From an uncultured Helicobacteraceae bacterium (GTDB taxonomy: Bacteria > Campylobacterota > Campylobacteria > Campylobacterales > UBA6016), in assembly GCA_937973585.1 (NCBI GenBank), contig CALJKN010000195.1:1-15925 (forward strand): a stretch of DNA of 15,925 nt. The letters are read 5' to 3'. Positions 1 through 6,447 of this stretch are shown one piece after another. The translations under genes were made by a program, and so were the position numbers. The notes under the pieces were generated by a model. The model ran no database searches, had not been told where the DNA came from, and worked only from the letters and a program-made list of their open reading frames with translations. Every line of letters begins with the position of its first letter. The stretch's first letter is position 1.

Positions 1-47
1 CAGAAAAAGTCAAGTTTTAGAGTGTATTAGGATTGGGGAAGCTGACA

Positions 48-320
48 TTAACGGTTCCGCCATTTGAATATTTCGAGTATGAGGATTTGTCGGTTTCGAC
101 TTTGTAGATGACGGTGTAGCCTTTATATATCAGGTCCTCTATATGCCTCGTCATTCATATAGTGCGATTTTCTATGTTTTAGCGGAAAGTTTGGCAAGTA
201 GCCCAAAAGAGCGTTTAAATCTTTTTCAAATTTTATCGCCGCACTCTTTTTATCCCCTGAAATGTATTTTAAGATACCGGAAAGTTGCCTAACAAATCTT
301 GGCTTCTTCTCAACTATCAT
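48..320 (-). pseudogene. RelE/ParE-family toxin, disrupted by two single-base frameshifts
   Basis: This is the toxin half of a type II toxin-antitoxin pair. RelE/ParE-fold toxins either cut mRNA on the ribosome or poison gyrase; which applies here cannot be told. Reading from ATG at 320, the frame runs 65 residues (IVEKKPRFVRQLSGILKYIS...) and stops at 123-125. The expected core continues in the +1 frame as DLIYKGYTVIYKVE, after an apparent extra G in the CC at 136-137. It then returns to the original frame as NRQILILEIFKWRNR, ending at a TAA at 48-50, after an apparent missing A in the run at 94-96. Joined, this gives about 90 residues, a normal family length with a typical C-terminus. The ATG shares one base with the antitoxin stop (TAATG), so the pair is translationally coupled. 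Either the toxin is decayed or the sequence has two errors about 40 bases apart. As written the product lacks the C-terminal strand region and should be inactive. Confidence 0.8.
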
Positions 321-586
321 TATCTATCTATTCCCAGCTCATTCTTAAAAAAATTATCCATCATGGCGTTATATTCTGCCTCCGTCATGCTAGGCTCTTT
401 TTCCGCTTCATATACTCTGCGCCTTACTTCCTCGACGCTACTTACGACGACACTTTGCGGATAGTTGTTTTCGTAGTCATGCTCATCGTCCACAAGCTCC
501 ACTTTTTTGTCTTTTACGAGGCTGTCGATGAGAGCTTTAAAATGGGGGAAAAAGCTATCTTCAACTTTTAGGCTGATTGTTTGCAT
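320..586 (-). CDS. Type II toxin-antitoxin system antitoxin
   Basis: This 88-residue acidic protein is encoded immediately upstream of the RelE/ParE-like toxin and overlaps its start by one base, the classic antitoxin-first arrangement. It begins MQTISLKVEDSFFPHF. The N-terminal part (about 1-28) looks like a short DNA-binding/dimer segment, followed by an acidic, probably flexible middle (VELVDDEHDYEN) and a helical C-terminal part ending FFKNELGIDR that would wrap the toxin. I prefer ATG at 586 over a TTG at 604: AAGGAG at 593-598 lies six bases before this ATG, and the TTG has no such site. It should neutralise the toxin by direct binding and repress its own promoter, where inverted repeats are visible. 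The antitoxin frame is intact while the toxin frame is broken, the order of decay that would not kill the host. I cannot assign it to a named antitoxin family with certainty. Confidence 0.72.
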   Translation of the reverse strand: MQTISLKVEDSFFPHFKALIDSLVKDKKVELVDDEHDYENNYPQSVVVSSVEEVRRRVYEAEKEPSMTEAEYNAMMDNFFKNELGIDR

Positions 587-613
587 CTGGCTCTCCTTTA
601 TCAATTTTGGTAG

Positions 614-642
614 ATTTTAGCGTAGTTTGCCAGTTTATACAA
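614..642 (-). promoter_or_regulatory. Predicted sigma-70 promoter of the toxin-antitoxin pair
   Basis: On the minus strand, TTGTAT (637-642) and TAAAAT (614-619) are separated by 17 bases, a good vegetative-promoter match. The -10 is preceded by GC, as in other candidate promoters of this window. Transcription would start near 607, giving a leader of about 20 bases that contains the AAGGAG of the antitoxin. Confidence 0.5.
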
Positions 643-645
643 ACT
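624..645. promoter_or_regulatory. Candidate operator (inverted repeats) over the toxin-antitoxin promoter
   Basis: Plus-strand AGTTT at 632-636 and AAACT at 641-645 form a perfect inverted repeat with a 4-base centre. A second AGTTTG at 624-629 pairs with CAAACT at 640-645. These sites cover the -35 box and the spacer, where an antitoxin dimer would block RNA polymerase. That is inference from position and symmetry only; the arms are short. Confidence 0.35.
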
Positions 646-745
646 TTAACTACTGTTGAGTGTTAGCATCTTTTAGTTTATATATATGCCTCATCGTAAA
701 ATTAATTTGGCCTTTAAAAGATTAATAATACCTATTATGTCTGTT

Positions 746-1045
746 TTATATAGCTAAATATTTGTCTGCAATATGCAGAATTTGTCTTGCTTCCTCAGTC
801 GTCCAATCATCTAGTTTCCATGCAATAGCCTTTTTAATCGGCATATAAACAGAGTTAAAATCTACAATTATTACCTTTGCCTGTCTCATTAACTCATCTG
901 TCATTTCGGAGCTATTATTTCCAATGTTTAATGATTTAAAGGCATTGTCTTTTTCTTCTGGTGTCTCGCTATCTAAATATTTAAAAATATGATTTAAGAC
1001 TAAAATGGTTGATAAAAATCTGTTTGCGACCAAGAATTTTTTCAT
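746..1045 (-). CDS. Hypothetical protein, 99 residues
   Basis: I do not recognise this protein. It reads MKKFLVANRFLSTILVL at the start, has an acidic middle (LDSETPEEKDN) and a second half rich in charged and aromatic residues (KKAIAWKLDDWTTEEARQIL). It appears soluble and mostly helical; the N-terminal hydrophobic stretch is interrupted by charged or polar residues and is not a convincing signal peptide or membrane anchor. No good Shine-Dalgarno site precedes the ATG at 1045. The same frame stays open upstream to a stop at 1163-1165 without any ATG, GTG or TTG, so this may be a 5'-damaged gene rather than a complete one. It sits between the toxin-antitoxin pair and the msbA operon in visibly AT-richer DNA, consistent with accessory or transferred DNA. 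Confidence 0.5.
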   Translation of the reverse strand: MKKFLVANRFLSTILVLNHIFKYLDSETPEEKDNAFKSLNIGNNSSEMTDELMRQAKVIIVDFNSVYMPIKKAIAWKLDDWTTEEARQILHIADKYLAI

Positions 1046-1193
1046 TTTTAAGTTTATTATTTCTATTTGTTCTTTGGTTAGATTTTCGGATAATATTTTG
1101 ATTGAGTAGTTGACCGATTCTATTTCTGCTATATGTTGAATACATACATTATTTCTTACTTTTTAAAATTTTTAGTATTTCAATTTACAATAC
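1046..1193. other. AT-rich intergenic stretch with a start-less open frame
   Basis: On the minus strand 1046-1162 is open in frame with the 99-residue protein downstream. It encodes 39 codons with protein-like composition, for example SENLTKEQIEIINLK just before the ATG, but it has no start codon. It may be the remnant of a longer N-terminus. Bases 1175-1193 contain a weak inverted repeat (GTATT/AATAC) just after the phosphatase stop, followed by an A/T run on the minus strand. It could be a feeble terminator, but the 5-base AT-rich stem is not convincing. Confidence 0.3.
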
Positions 1194-1862
1194 CTACTCC
1201 CTCCTAAGCACCTTGTCCACTATCTTTTCAAAAAACGGTATCGGTTTGAACTCACGTTCCAGTCTCTCTCTGTCGAGTGTTTTGGCAAATTCGGCAGGGT
1301 CTTTTGGGGCGTCGGCTCCCCTTTTTGAATACAGCTCTACAAATAAATCGATGAGTCCGGTTCTGGCGTGTTTGATGTGTCCGTACGGCCAGAGTTTTAG
1401 CTGTTCCGTTTTGTCCAGCTCCACCCCTTTTTTATAATGCAGATATAGCATACTGCCTAGCCCCGCACGGTCGGCTCCGGACTTGCAGTGGATTAGCACA
1501 GGATACTCTATCTCGTTATATACTTCCCGAAACCTCTCAAGGGTCTTTACCTCCGGAATTTTTCTGGAGTAGGCCTCTACGTAGACGAGTTTTGCGCCGC
1601 ACTCATTGCATACCCTCTCTTCGAGCTCCCGCAACGGTGAGTTTCGCTCATATCCCCGTAGGTTTAAAACGGTTTTTATCCCGTATTTTTTTATAATACT
1701 TCTTAGCTGGTATGTGGTCGGTTGACTGGAGCGAAAAGCGTCTTTGTCTATACGGTGAAAGTTTTTCCGAAATACGTTTGTGATGTTATGCTCCACGACC
1801 ATAGCGTAAAACTGTCCGTATACGTATCCCCAAAAAGTGTCTATATTTATCGGTTTTTTCAA
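1194..1862 (-). CDS. Dual-specificity/tyrosine phosphatase-like protein
   Basis: A cysteine-dependent phosphatase of about 222 residues. The signature loop HCKSGADRAG puts the nucleophile at about Cys126 and the phosphate-binding Arg at about 132 (C-x5-R). Upstream, RSSQP and KTVLNLRG match the fold core of the bacterial dual-specificity/Siw14-like group. There is no obvious aspartate where the general acid of classical enzymes lies (the stretch reads VYVEAYSRKIP). I place the start at TTG 1862, 4 bases after the msbA stop, because AAGGGA lies about 8 bases upstream; a TTG at 1895 would give 11 more residues but has no clear site. No signal peptide or membrane segment is apparent, so it is probably cytoplasmic. 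Being the last gene of an operon with msbA suggests a phospholipid, lipid A or phosphoprotein substrate, but the substrate cannot be read from sequence. Confidence 0.82.
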   Translation of the reverse strand: MKKPINIDTFWGYVYGQFYAMVVEHNITNVFRKNFHRIDKDAFRSSQPTTYQLRSIIKKYGIKTVLNLRGYERNSPLRELEERVCNECGAKLVYVEAYSRKIPEVKTLERFREVYNEIEYPVLIHCKSGADRAGLGSMLYLHYKKGVELDKTEQLKLWPYGHIKHARTGLIDLFVELYSKRGADAPKDPAEFAKTLDRERLEREFKPIPFFEKIVDKVLRRE

Positions 1863-1866
1863 TTTT

Positions 1867-3573
1867 TTATCCCTTTTTGGCGTACAGTCTTGCAAATTCG
1901 TCGCATCCGGATAGTAGCTCCTCTTCGCTACCGTATCCGACTATCTCCCCGTCTTTGAAAACGGCAATTTTTGAGGCCGCTTTTAGGGTTGAGGGTCGGT
2001 GGGCTACGAGGATTACTATTTTGTCTTTTGCTATCTCGGCCGTTGTTTTGATGATCTCATTTTCGCTGTCGTTGTCGAGGGCGCTTGTGGCTTCATCCAT
2101 GATTAGGATAGTCGGGTTTTTATAGAGCGCTCTGGCTATCGCTATCCTCTGTCTCTGTCCGCCGGATAGATTGGCTCCGAATTCGTCCAGTACGGTATGT
2201 ATCCCTTGCGGCAAGTGCTTTACAAACGCATAAGCGTGAGCCGCTTTTAGAGCCTCTTTTACTTTTTTCTCGTCTATCTCTTCGCCGTAAGCGATGTTTG
2301 CGGCTACCGTGTCGTTTAGGATATAGACCCTTTGGCTGACAACCGATATGCTCCCTCTCAAAGAGGCAAGACCATAACCCTCTATCCTCTCCCCGTCTAT
2401 GAGGATTTCGCCGCCGCTTTGTTCATAAAATCTGAGTATGAGTGAGACGAGAGAGCTTTTCCCTCCGCCGCTTTGCCCTACGAGAGCCGTTGTTTGCCCT
2501 TTGTGAAAAGCTACGCTGACGTTATTTAGGGCTGTTTTGTCGCCGTAAGAGAGGGATATGTTTTTTAGCTCTATCGTTGACGGATTTTTTGGAACCTCTT
2601 TGCCTCCGCCGATAATCGTCGGTTTGATCTCAAAAAGCTCTTTTATCCTGTTGTTTGCCGCTATAGCATCTTGAAATTTATTGAATACGCTAGATAGCTG
2701 TCTTACCGGAGTGTATAGCAAAAACAGAGCGGTCAAAAATGAAAAAAACTCTCCGACGCTTAGCCGCCCTTCCATAACCTCTGAGCCTCCGACATATATG
2801 ACAACCGCCGCTGCTACCGCTCCCAGAGTCTCCATCAGAGGGTTTACCGCCTCGGCTGTTTTGACGCTTTTCATATCTATTTTGAGGGAGTTTGCGGTGT
2901 GGGACATAAACCTTTTTGCCTCGTAGTTTTCGGTACATCCTGCCTTTATCATCTCGATATTGTTAAAAATCTCACTCAAATGTGCGGTGATGTCGGAGTT
3001 TATCTCTTGTGATTTTTTGGATAGTTTTCTCATCCTGTTTGCCAACAGAGTTAGCGGATAAAAAGCTATAGGCAAAACAACAAGCCCTATAAAGGCCAGT
3101 TTTGGGCTTTGATATATGACCATTCCGATTAGCCCTACGGCGGTTAGCCCCTCTTTTATCATAGTTGCCAGATAGCTTGAGACCGCCGATTGGATTCGAC
3201 CGATATCGTTTGTGAGGCGGCTGATTAGCTCCCCGCTTCTAGCTTTTACGAAAAATGCTATATCGGCCTCCATGATACTGGAGAGCAGACTATCTCTAAC
3301 CCTTCTGACTATATCTTTACCGATAAACGAGATGTAGTACGCCTCTAAAAAGCTGCCCAGACTTTTTGCAAAATAAACGGCCACCAAAACAGCCGGAAGG
3401 GTTGCTAACATTGCGGTATCTTTTTTTATAAATATCTCATCCAATACCGGTTTTATGAGATAGGCTATTGCAGACGTGGCCGCCGATGTCATCACCAGCC
3501 CTGCAAATACGATTAAAAAATGTTTTTTGTAGTCTTTGTAGTAACCGCTATACGATTTTAAAAAATCAAGCAT
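1867..3573 (-). CDS. msbA: MsbA-type ABC exporter (lipid A-core flippase), membrane-permease/ATPase fusion
   Basis: A 568-residue half-transporter with an N-terminal six-helix membrane domain and a C-terminal ATPase, the usual MsbA build. Hydrophobic helices are clear at about 18-40 (FLIVFAGLVMTSAATSAIAYL), 57-78, 130-175 and 245-310. The ATPase has Walker A GQSGGGKSS (about 366-374), signature LSGGQRQR (about 468-475), Walker B ILIMDEATSALD (about 487-498) and the switch histidine in VAHRPST (about 522). A homodimer in the inner membrane would flip lipid A-core, or a related lipid-linked substrate, using ATP. The ATG at 3573 overlaps the cysS stop by 8 bases, so translation is coupled. The neighbours cysS and murJ are those seen for the Campylobacter homologue. 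Multidrug half-transporters share this design, but the genomic context favours the MsbA role. Confidence 0.88.
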   Translation of the reverse strand: MLDFLKSYSGYYKDYKKHFLIVFAGLVMTSAATSAIAYLIKPVLDEIFIKKDTAMLATLPAVLVAVYFAKSLGSFLEAYYISFIGKDIVRRVRDSLLSSIMEADIAFFVKARSGELISRLTNDIGRIQSAVSSYLATMIKEGLTAVGLIGMVIYQSPKLAFIGLVVLPIAFYPLTLLANRMRKLSKKSQEINSDITAHLSEIFNNIEMIKAGCTENYEAKRFMSHTANSLKIDMKSVKTAEAVNPLMETLGAVAAAVVIYVGGSEVMEGRLSVGEFFSFLTALFLLYTPVRQLSSVFNKFQDAIAANNRIKELFEIKPTIIGGGKEVPKNPSTIELKNISLSYGDKTALNNVSVAFHKGQTTALVGQSGGGKSSLVSLILRFYEQSGGEILIDGERIEGYGLASLRGSISVVSQRVYILNDTVAANIAYGEEIDEKKVKEALKAAHAYAFVKHLPQGIHTVLDEFGANLSGGQRQRIAIARALYKNPTILIMDEATSALDNDSENEIIKTTAEIAKDKIVILVAHRPSTLKAASKIAVFKDGEIVGYGSEEELLSGCDEFARLYAKKG

Positions 3574-4954
3574 CTAAAACCTTTTCCCACACCGTTCCGG
3601 CAGGGGTATCCATCAGTTCTACCCCGATAGATTTTAACTCGTCTCTGATTGTATCGGCGGCGGCAAAATCTTTTGCTTTTTTGGCTTCCGTCCTTTTTTG
3701 GATCATCTCTTCGATTGCCGCCTTTTGCTCCTCGCCAACACCTTGCTGAAAGTACAAATTTGCGTCGCTTGCCCCGATTCCGAGTATTTCAGCAGTTATC
3801 GACGATATATTTGCCGCTTGTGCTTTTGCGGTTTTATCTTTTGGGTTTTTATCTATTGTCTCATTTGCCGTTGCAATTCTCTCATCGAGTGCAGACAGAG
3901 CTTTTGAGATATTTAGGTCATCCGATAGAGCCGTCAAAAGCTCCGCCCTAAAATCGCTATCCTCCGTCTCGCTAACTCCGCTCACCCTTTTTTTGAGCCG
4001 ATATAACTTATCAAGCCGTTTTTTTGAAGCCTCCAAATCTTCAAGGCTAAAGTTAAAATTTGCCCTATAGTGAGCCCCTAAAAGATAAAAACGGATTACC
4101 TCTCCGTCGTATTTTGCGAGCGCATCCCTGAGAAAAAAGCTATTACCGAGGCTTTTTGACATCTTTTCGCCGCCGATAGTGACAAAACCGTTGTGCATCC
4201 AAATATGTGAGAGTTCTTGTCCAAAAGCGCATCTAGTCTGAGCCGCCTCGTTTTCGTGGTGAGGAAACAGTAGATCACTTCCCCCACCGTGGATATCTAT
4301 TTGATACTCCCCCTCTTTTGCCAGATGTTTTTTTATCATAGCCGAGCACTCTATGTGCCATCCCGGTCGCCCACGACCAAACGGTGAGTCAAAGCTAACA
4401 GCCTCCCCCTCTTTGGCACTTTTCCATAGGACAAAATCTTTTTCATCCCTTTTTTCGCCAACTTCGATACGGCTGACGGTTTCGTCTAGTTTGTGCCCCG
4501 ATAGCGTTAGGTATTTATCGTCTTTTGAGGAGCTAAAATATACGTCGCCGCTCTCTGTAACGTAAGCAAACCCTTTTTCTATGAGAGTTTGCATGAGTTC
4601 TATCATATCCCCGACCGATTCTGTGGCCTTTGGCTCAATATCCGGAGAGAGGCAGTTTAGCACCGTCATTTCGGTTTTGTAGCTACTTAGATACCTTGTC
4701 GTTATCTCCTCTAGGGTTTTACCGCTTTCATTCATTTTTTTGAGGATTTTGTCGTCGATATCGGTGATATTTCTCGCAAAAATGACTTTTTTACCGAGCG
4801 CTCTAAGCGTACGAACCAGCAAGTCAAACGAAACGGCGCTTCTGGCATGCCCCAAATGGGCATTGTCATATACTGTGGGGCCGCATACGTATAGCCTGAT
4901 ATTGTCTTCGGTTATCTCTATTTTTTGTTTTGTTTTAGAGTCAAATATGCGCAA
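3566..4954 (-). CDS. cysS: Cysteinyl-tRNA synthetase
   Basis: This enzyme charges tRNA-Cys with cysteine using ATP in the cytoplasm. The 462-residue length is normal. The class I signatures are HLGH at 33-36 (HIGH motif) and KMSKS at 264-268. Zinc ligands that give cysteine selectivity fit Cys24 (in CGPT), Cys203 (in HIECSAM) and the His/Glu of FPHHENE at about 228-232. The C-terminal helical anticodon domain is present. The start is TTG at 4954: no ATG lies nearby in frame, and AAGGAG at 4962-4967 is placed seven bases upstream, inside the end of murJ. It therefore overlaps murJ by 14 bases and msbA by 8 bases within a coupled operon. Confidence 0.95.
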   Translation of the reverse strand: MRIFDSKTKQKIEITEDNIRLYVCGPTVYDNAHLGHARSAVSFDLLVRTLRALGKKVIFARNITDIDDKILKKMNESGKTLEEITTRYLSSYKTEMTVLNCLSPDIEPKATESVGDMIELMQTLIEKGFAYVTESGDVYFSSSKDDKYLTLSGHKLDETVSRIEVGEKRDEKDFVLWKSAKEGEAVSFDSPFGRGRPGWHIECSAMIKKHLAKEGEYQIDIHGGGSDLLFPHHENEAAQTRCAFGQELSHIWMHNGFVTIGGEKMSKSLGNSFFLRDALAKYDGEVIRFYLLGAHYRANFNFSLEDLEASKKRLDKLYRLKKRVSGVSETEDSDFRAELLTALSDDLNISKALSALDERIATANETIDKNPKDKTAKAQAANISSITAEILGIGASDANLYFQQGVGEEQKAAIEEMIQKRTEAKKAKDFAAADTIRDELKSIGVELMDTPAGTVWEKVLDA

Positions 4955-6347
4955 GTACGTACTCCTTAAATATCACAAGAATCAGAGTCTCAAAAACTAC
5001 CCACAAAATAAGTAGCAAGGCGAATCTGTTTTTTATTATGGACAAAAATTTATCAAATCCAAACGTTTTTATAGTGAGGCTAAAGAGTATAACTCCGGTA
5101 ATGCTTCCTGATAGGGCAATCCCCGCCGCACCGAAAAATTTCATAAATATAACACTCATAACGGCGTTGCATATCAAAGAGAAAGCCGAGATTTTTGCCG
5201 CTTTTAGCTGTTGGTGTTTGGAGTATAGCCAAAGTGAGAAAAGTCTTGAGAGACCAAACGGGATAAGCCCTATCATATACATTGCCAAAACCGGAGCGGT
5301 ATTAGAGGTATCCGTCCCTCTAAATTCGCCCCTTTCGTAGATAAGTGATATAACCTCATTTGAGAGGATGATTCCGCCTATTGCAAAAGAAGACAGCAAA
5401 AACGCCAAAAACCAAAACGCTTTTGTCAGTTGCGCTAGTGCCGCATCGTCTTCACCCCTATTGATTGCTTTTGCTACCGATGGAAAAAGCGCCATAGAGG
5501 TTGCGATCGCAAATACCGCAAGGGGGAGCTGAAAAATTCTGTTTGCGTAGTATAGGTAGCTAATCGCCCCACTGGCAAGAAATGTCGCCAGCCACATATC
5601 TACAAAAGCTGAAATCTGAGAGGTTGAGTTTCCGGCTATTGAGGGGATAAAGCTTTTATTGAATCTTTTTGTATCCTCGGCGGCGCTTTTGTCTTTTCTA
5701 AAAAGCTTTACGAAACCTATATAGAGCCCCTTTAAGATATTTCTATTTTTTGCGGCGTATATGTGCACCGCAACTTGCAACGCCCCACCTGCCAAAACGC
5801 CGAAACTGAGCGCATACACCGCCTCTAGCTTTCCCATCCCCTGTGCGATAAAAAGTGCGGTTATCATGGCGACGTTTAGTAGAGCGGTCGAAAAAGCGGT
5901 TGTGGCGAAGTGCTTTTTGTATTGAAGGAGTGCACCCAAAAAGGTTACTATAAAAATCAAATCCAAGTAGTAAAAATTGATTGCAATAACCGGAGCGGCA
6001 AGTTTTTTTATCTCATCCGAGTATCCAAAGGCTGTTATTTCAGCAAAAAGCCCTTGAAAAATAGTCACAAATGCCGATAATATCAGGATCCAAAGCATAA
6101 GACGGGCAAAGACGGAAGCGCTAAAAAGCGGCTTGTGCGACGATGCGGCGTAAGAGGGGATAAATGATTGGCTAAAAGCCCCCTCGGCAAAAATATTTCT
6201 AAACAGATTCGGAAGTTTAAAAGCTATAAAAAAAATATCGCTATAGACTCCGGCTCCGAGAATATTTGCCGTTAGCATATCTCTGATGAAGCCCAGAACT
6301 CTTGAAGTTAAAATTCCGGTAGAATTGGTAAAAATAGACTTAAACAT
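4941..6347 (-). CDS. murJ: Lipid II flippase MurJ
   Basis: A polytopic inner-membrane protein of the MVF/MATE-like superfamily that moves the peptidoglycan precursor lipid II to the periplasmic face. The family N-terminus is clear: SRVLGFIRDMLTANILG followed by FKLPNLFRNIFAEGAFSQSF. Residues Arg16, Arg22, Asp37, Arg50 and Glu55 line up with the functional E. coli residues Arg18, Arg24, Asp39, Arg52 and Glu57, offset by two. A later ANRIFQLPLAVF segment holds the arginine expected in helix 8. About 13-14 hydrophobic segments fill the 468 residues, slightly shorter than the E. coli protein. The ATG at 6347 has no visible Shine-Dalgarno site, and a -10-like TAAAAT ends only seven bases before it. 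It heads the minus-strand operon and faces the FapA-like genes across a 100-base divergent region. Confidence 0.93.
   Translation of the reverse strand: MFKSIFTNSTGILTSRVLGFIRDMLTANILGAGVYSDIFFIAFKLPNLFRNIFAEGAFSQSFIPSYAASSHKPLFSASVFARLMLWILILSAFVTIFQGLFAEITAFGYSDEIKKLAAPVIAINFYYLDLIFIVTFLGALLQYKKHFATTAFSTALLNVAMITALFIAQGMGKLEAVYALSFGVLAGGALQVAVHIYAAKNRNILKGLYIGFVKLFRKDKSAAEDTKRFNKSFIPSIAGNSTSQISAFVDMWLATFLASGAISYLYYANRIFQLPLAVFAIATSMALFPSVAKAINRGEDDAALAQLTKAFWFLAFLLSSFAIGGIILSNEVISLIYERGEFRGTDTSNTAPVLAMYMIGLIPFGLSRLFSLWLYSKHQQLKAAKISAFSLICNAVMSVIFMKFFGAAGIALSGSITGVILFSLTIKTFGFDKFLSIIKNRFALLLILWVVFETLILVIFKEYVLAHI
4962..4967 (-). promoter_or_regulatory. Ribosome binding site fixing the TTG start of cysS
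   Basis: A perfect AAGGAG on the minus strand, inside the last codons of murJ, is followed after 7 bases by TTG at 4954. It decides the unusual cysS start and implies re-initiation by ribosomes finishing murJ. Confidence 0.7.
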
Positions 6348-6447
6348 CAGTGGATTTTAGCAAAGTACGGGTTAAAAAGATTTGCAGTATATTATATAAA
6401 ATTGAATACAATCAGAAAAAGACAAAATAGCTTGAAGTAGGTGTATA
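6348..6447. promoter_or_regulatory. Divergent promoter region between murJ and the first fapA-like gene
   Basis: Towards murJ (minus strand) there are two -10 candidates: TATAAT at 6391-6396 and TAAAAT at 6354-6359, the latter preceded by TTTGC. The second would begin transcription almost exactly at the murJ ATG. Towards the fapA-like gene (plus strand), TACAAT at 6407-6412 could work with TTGCAG at 6382-6387, though the 19-base spacing is long. The core is very AT-rich, as expected of promoter DNA in this group. Which boxes are used is inference. Confidence 0.45.

Noticed and set aside
8..13. TTGACT on the minus strand near the left edge, a possible -35 box for a gene outside the window
   Set aside because: The matching -10 position lies outside the sequence, so it cannot be assessed.
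602..604. TTG as the antitoxin start
   Set aside because: It lies upstream of the AAGGAG at 593-598; the ATG at 586 has ideal spacing to that site.
765..779. Inverted repeat TCTGCA-ATA-TGCAGA
   Set aside because: It is inside the 3' part of the 99-residue coding frame, has only a 6-base stem and is not followed by a T run in either direction, so it is not a credible terminator or operator.
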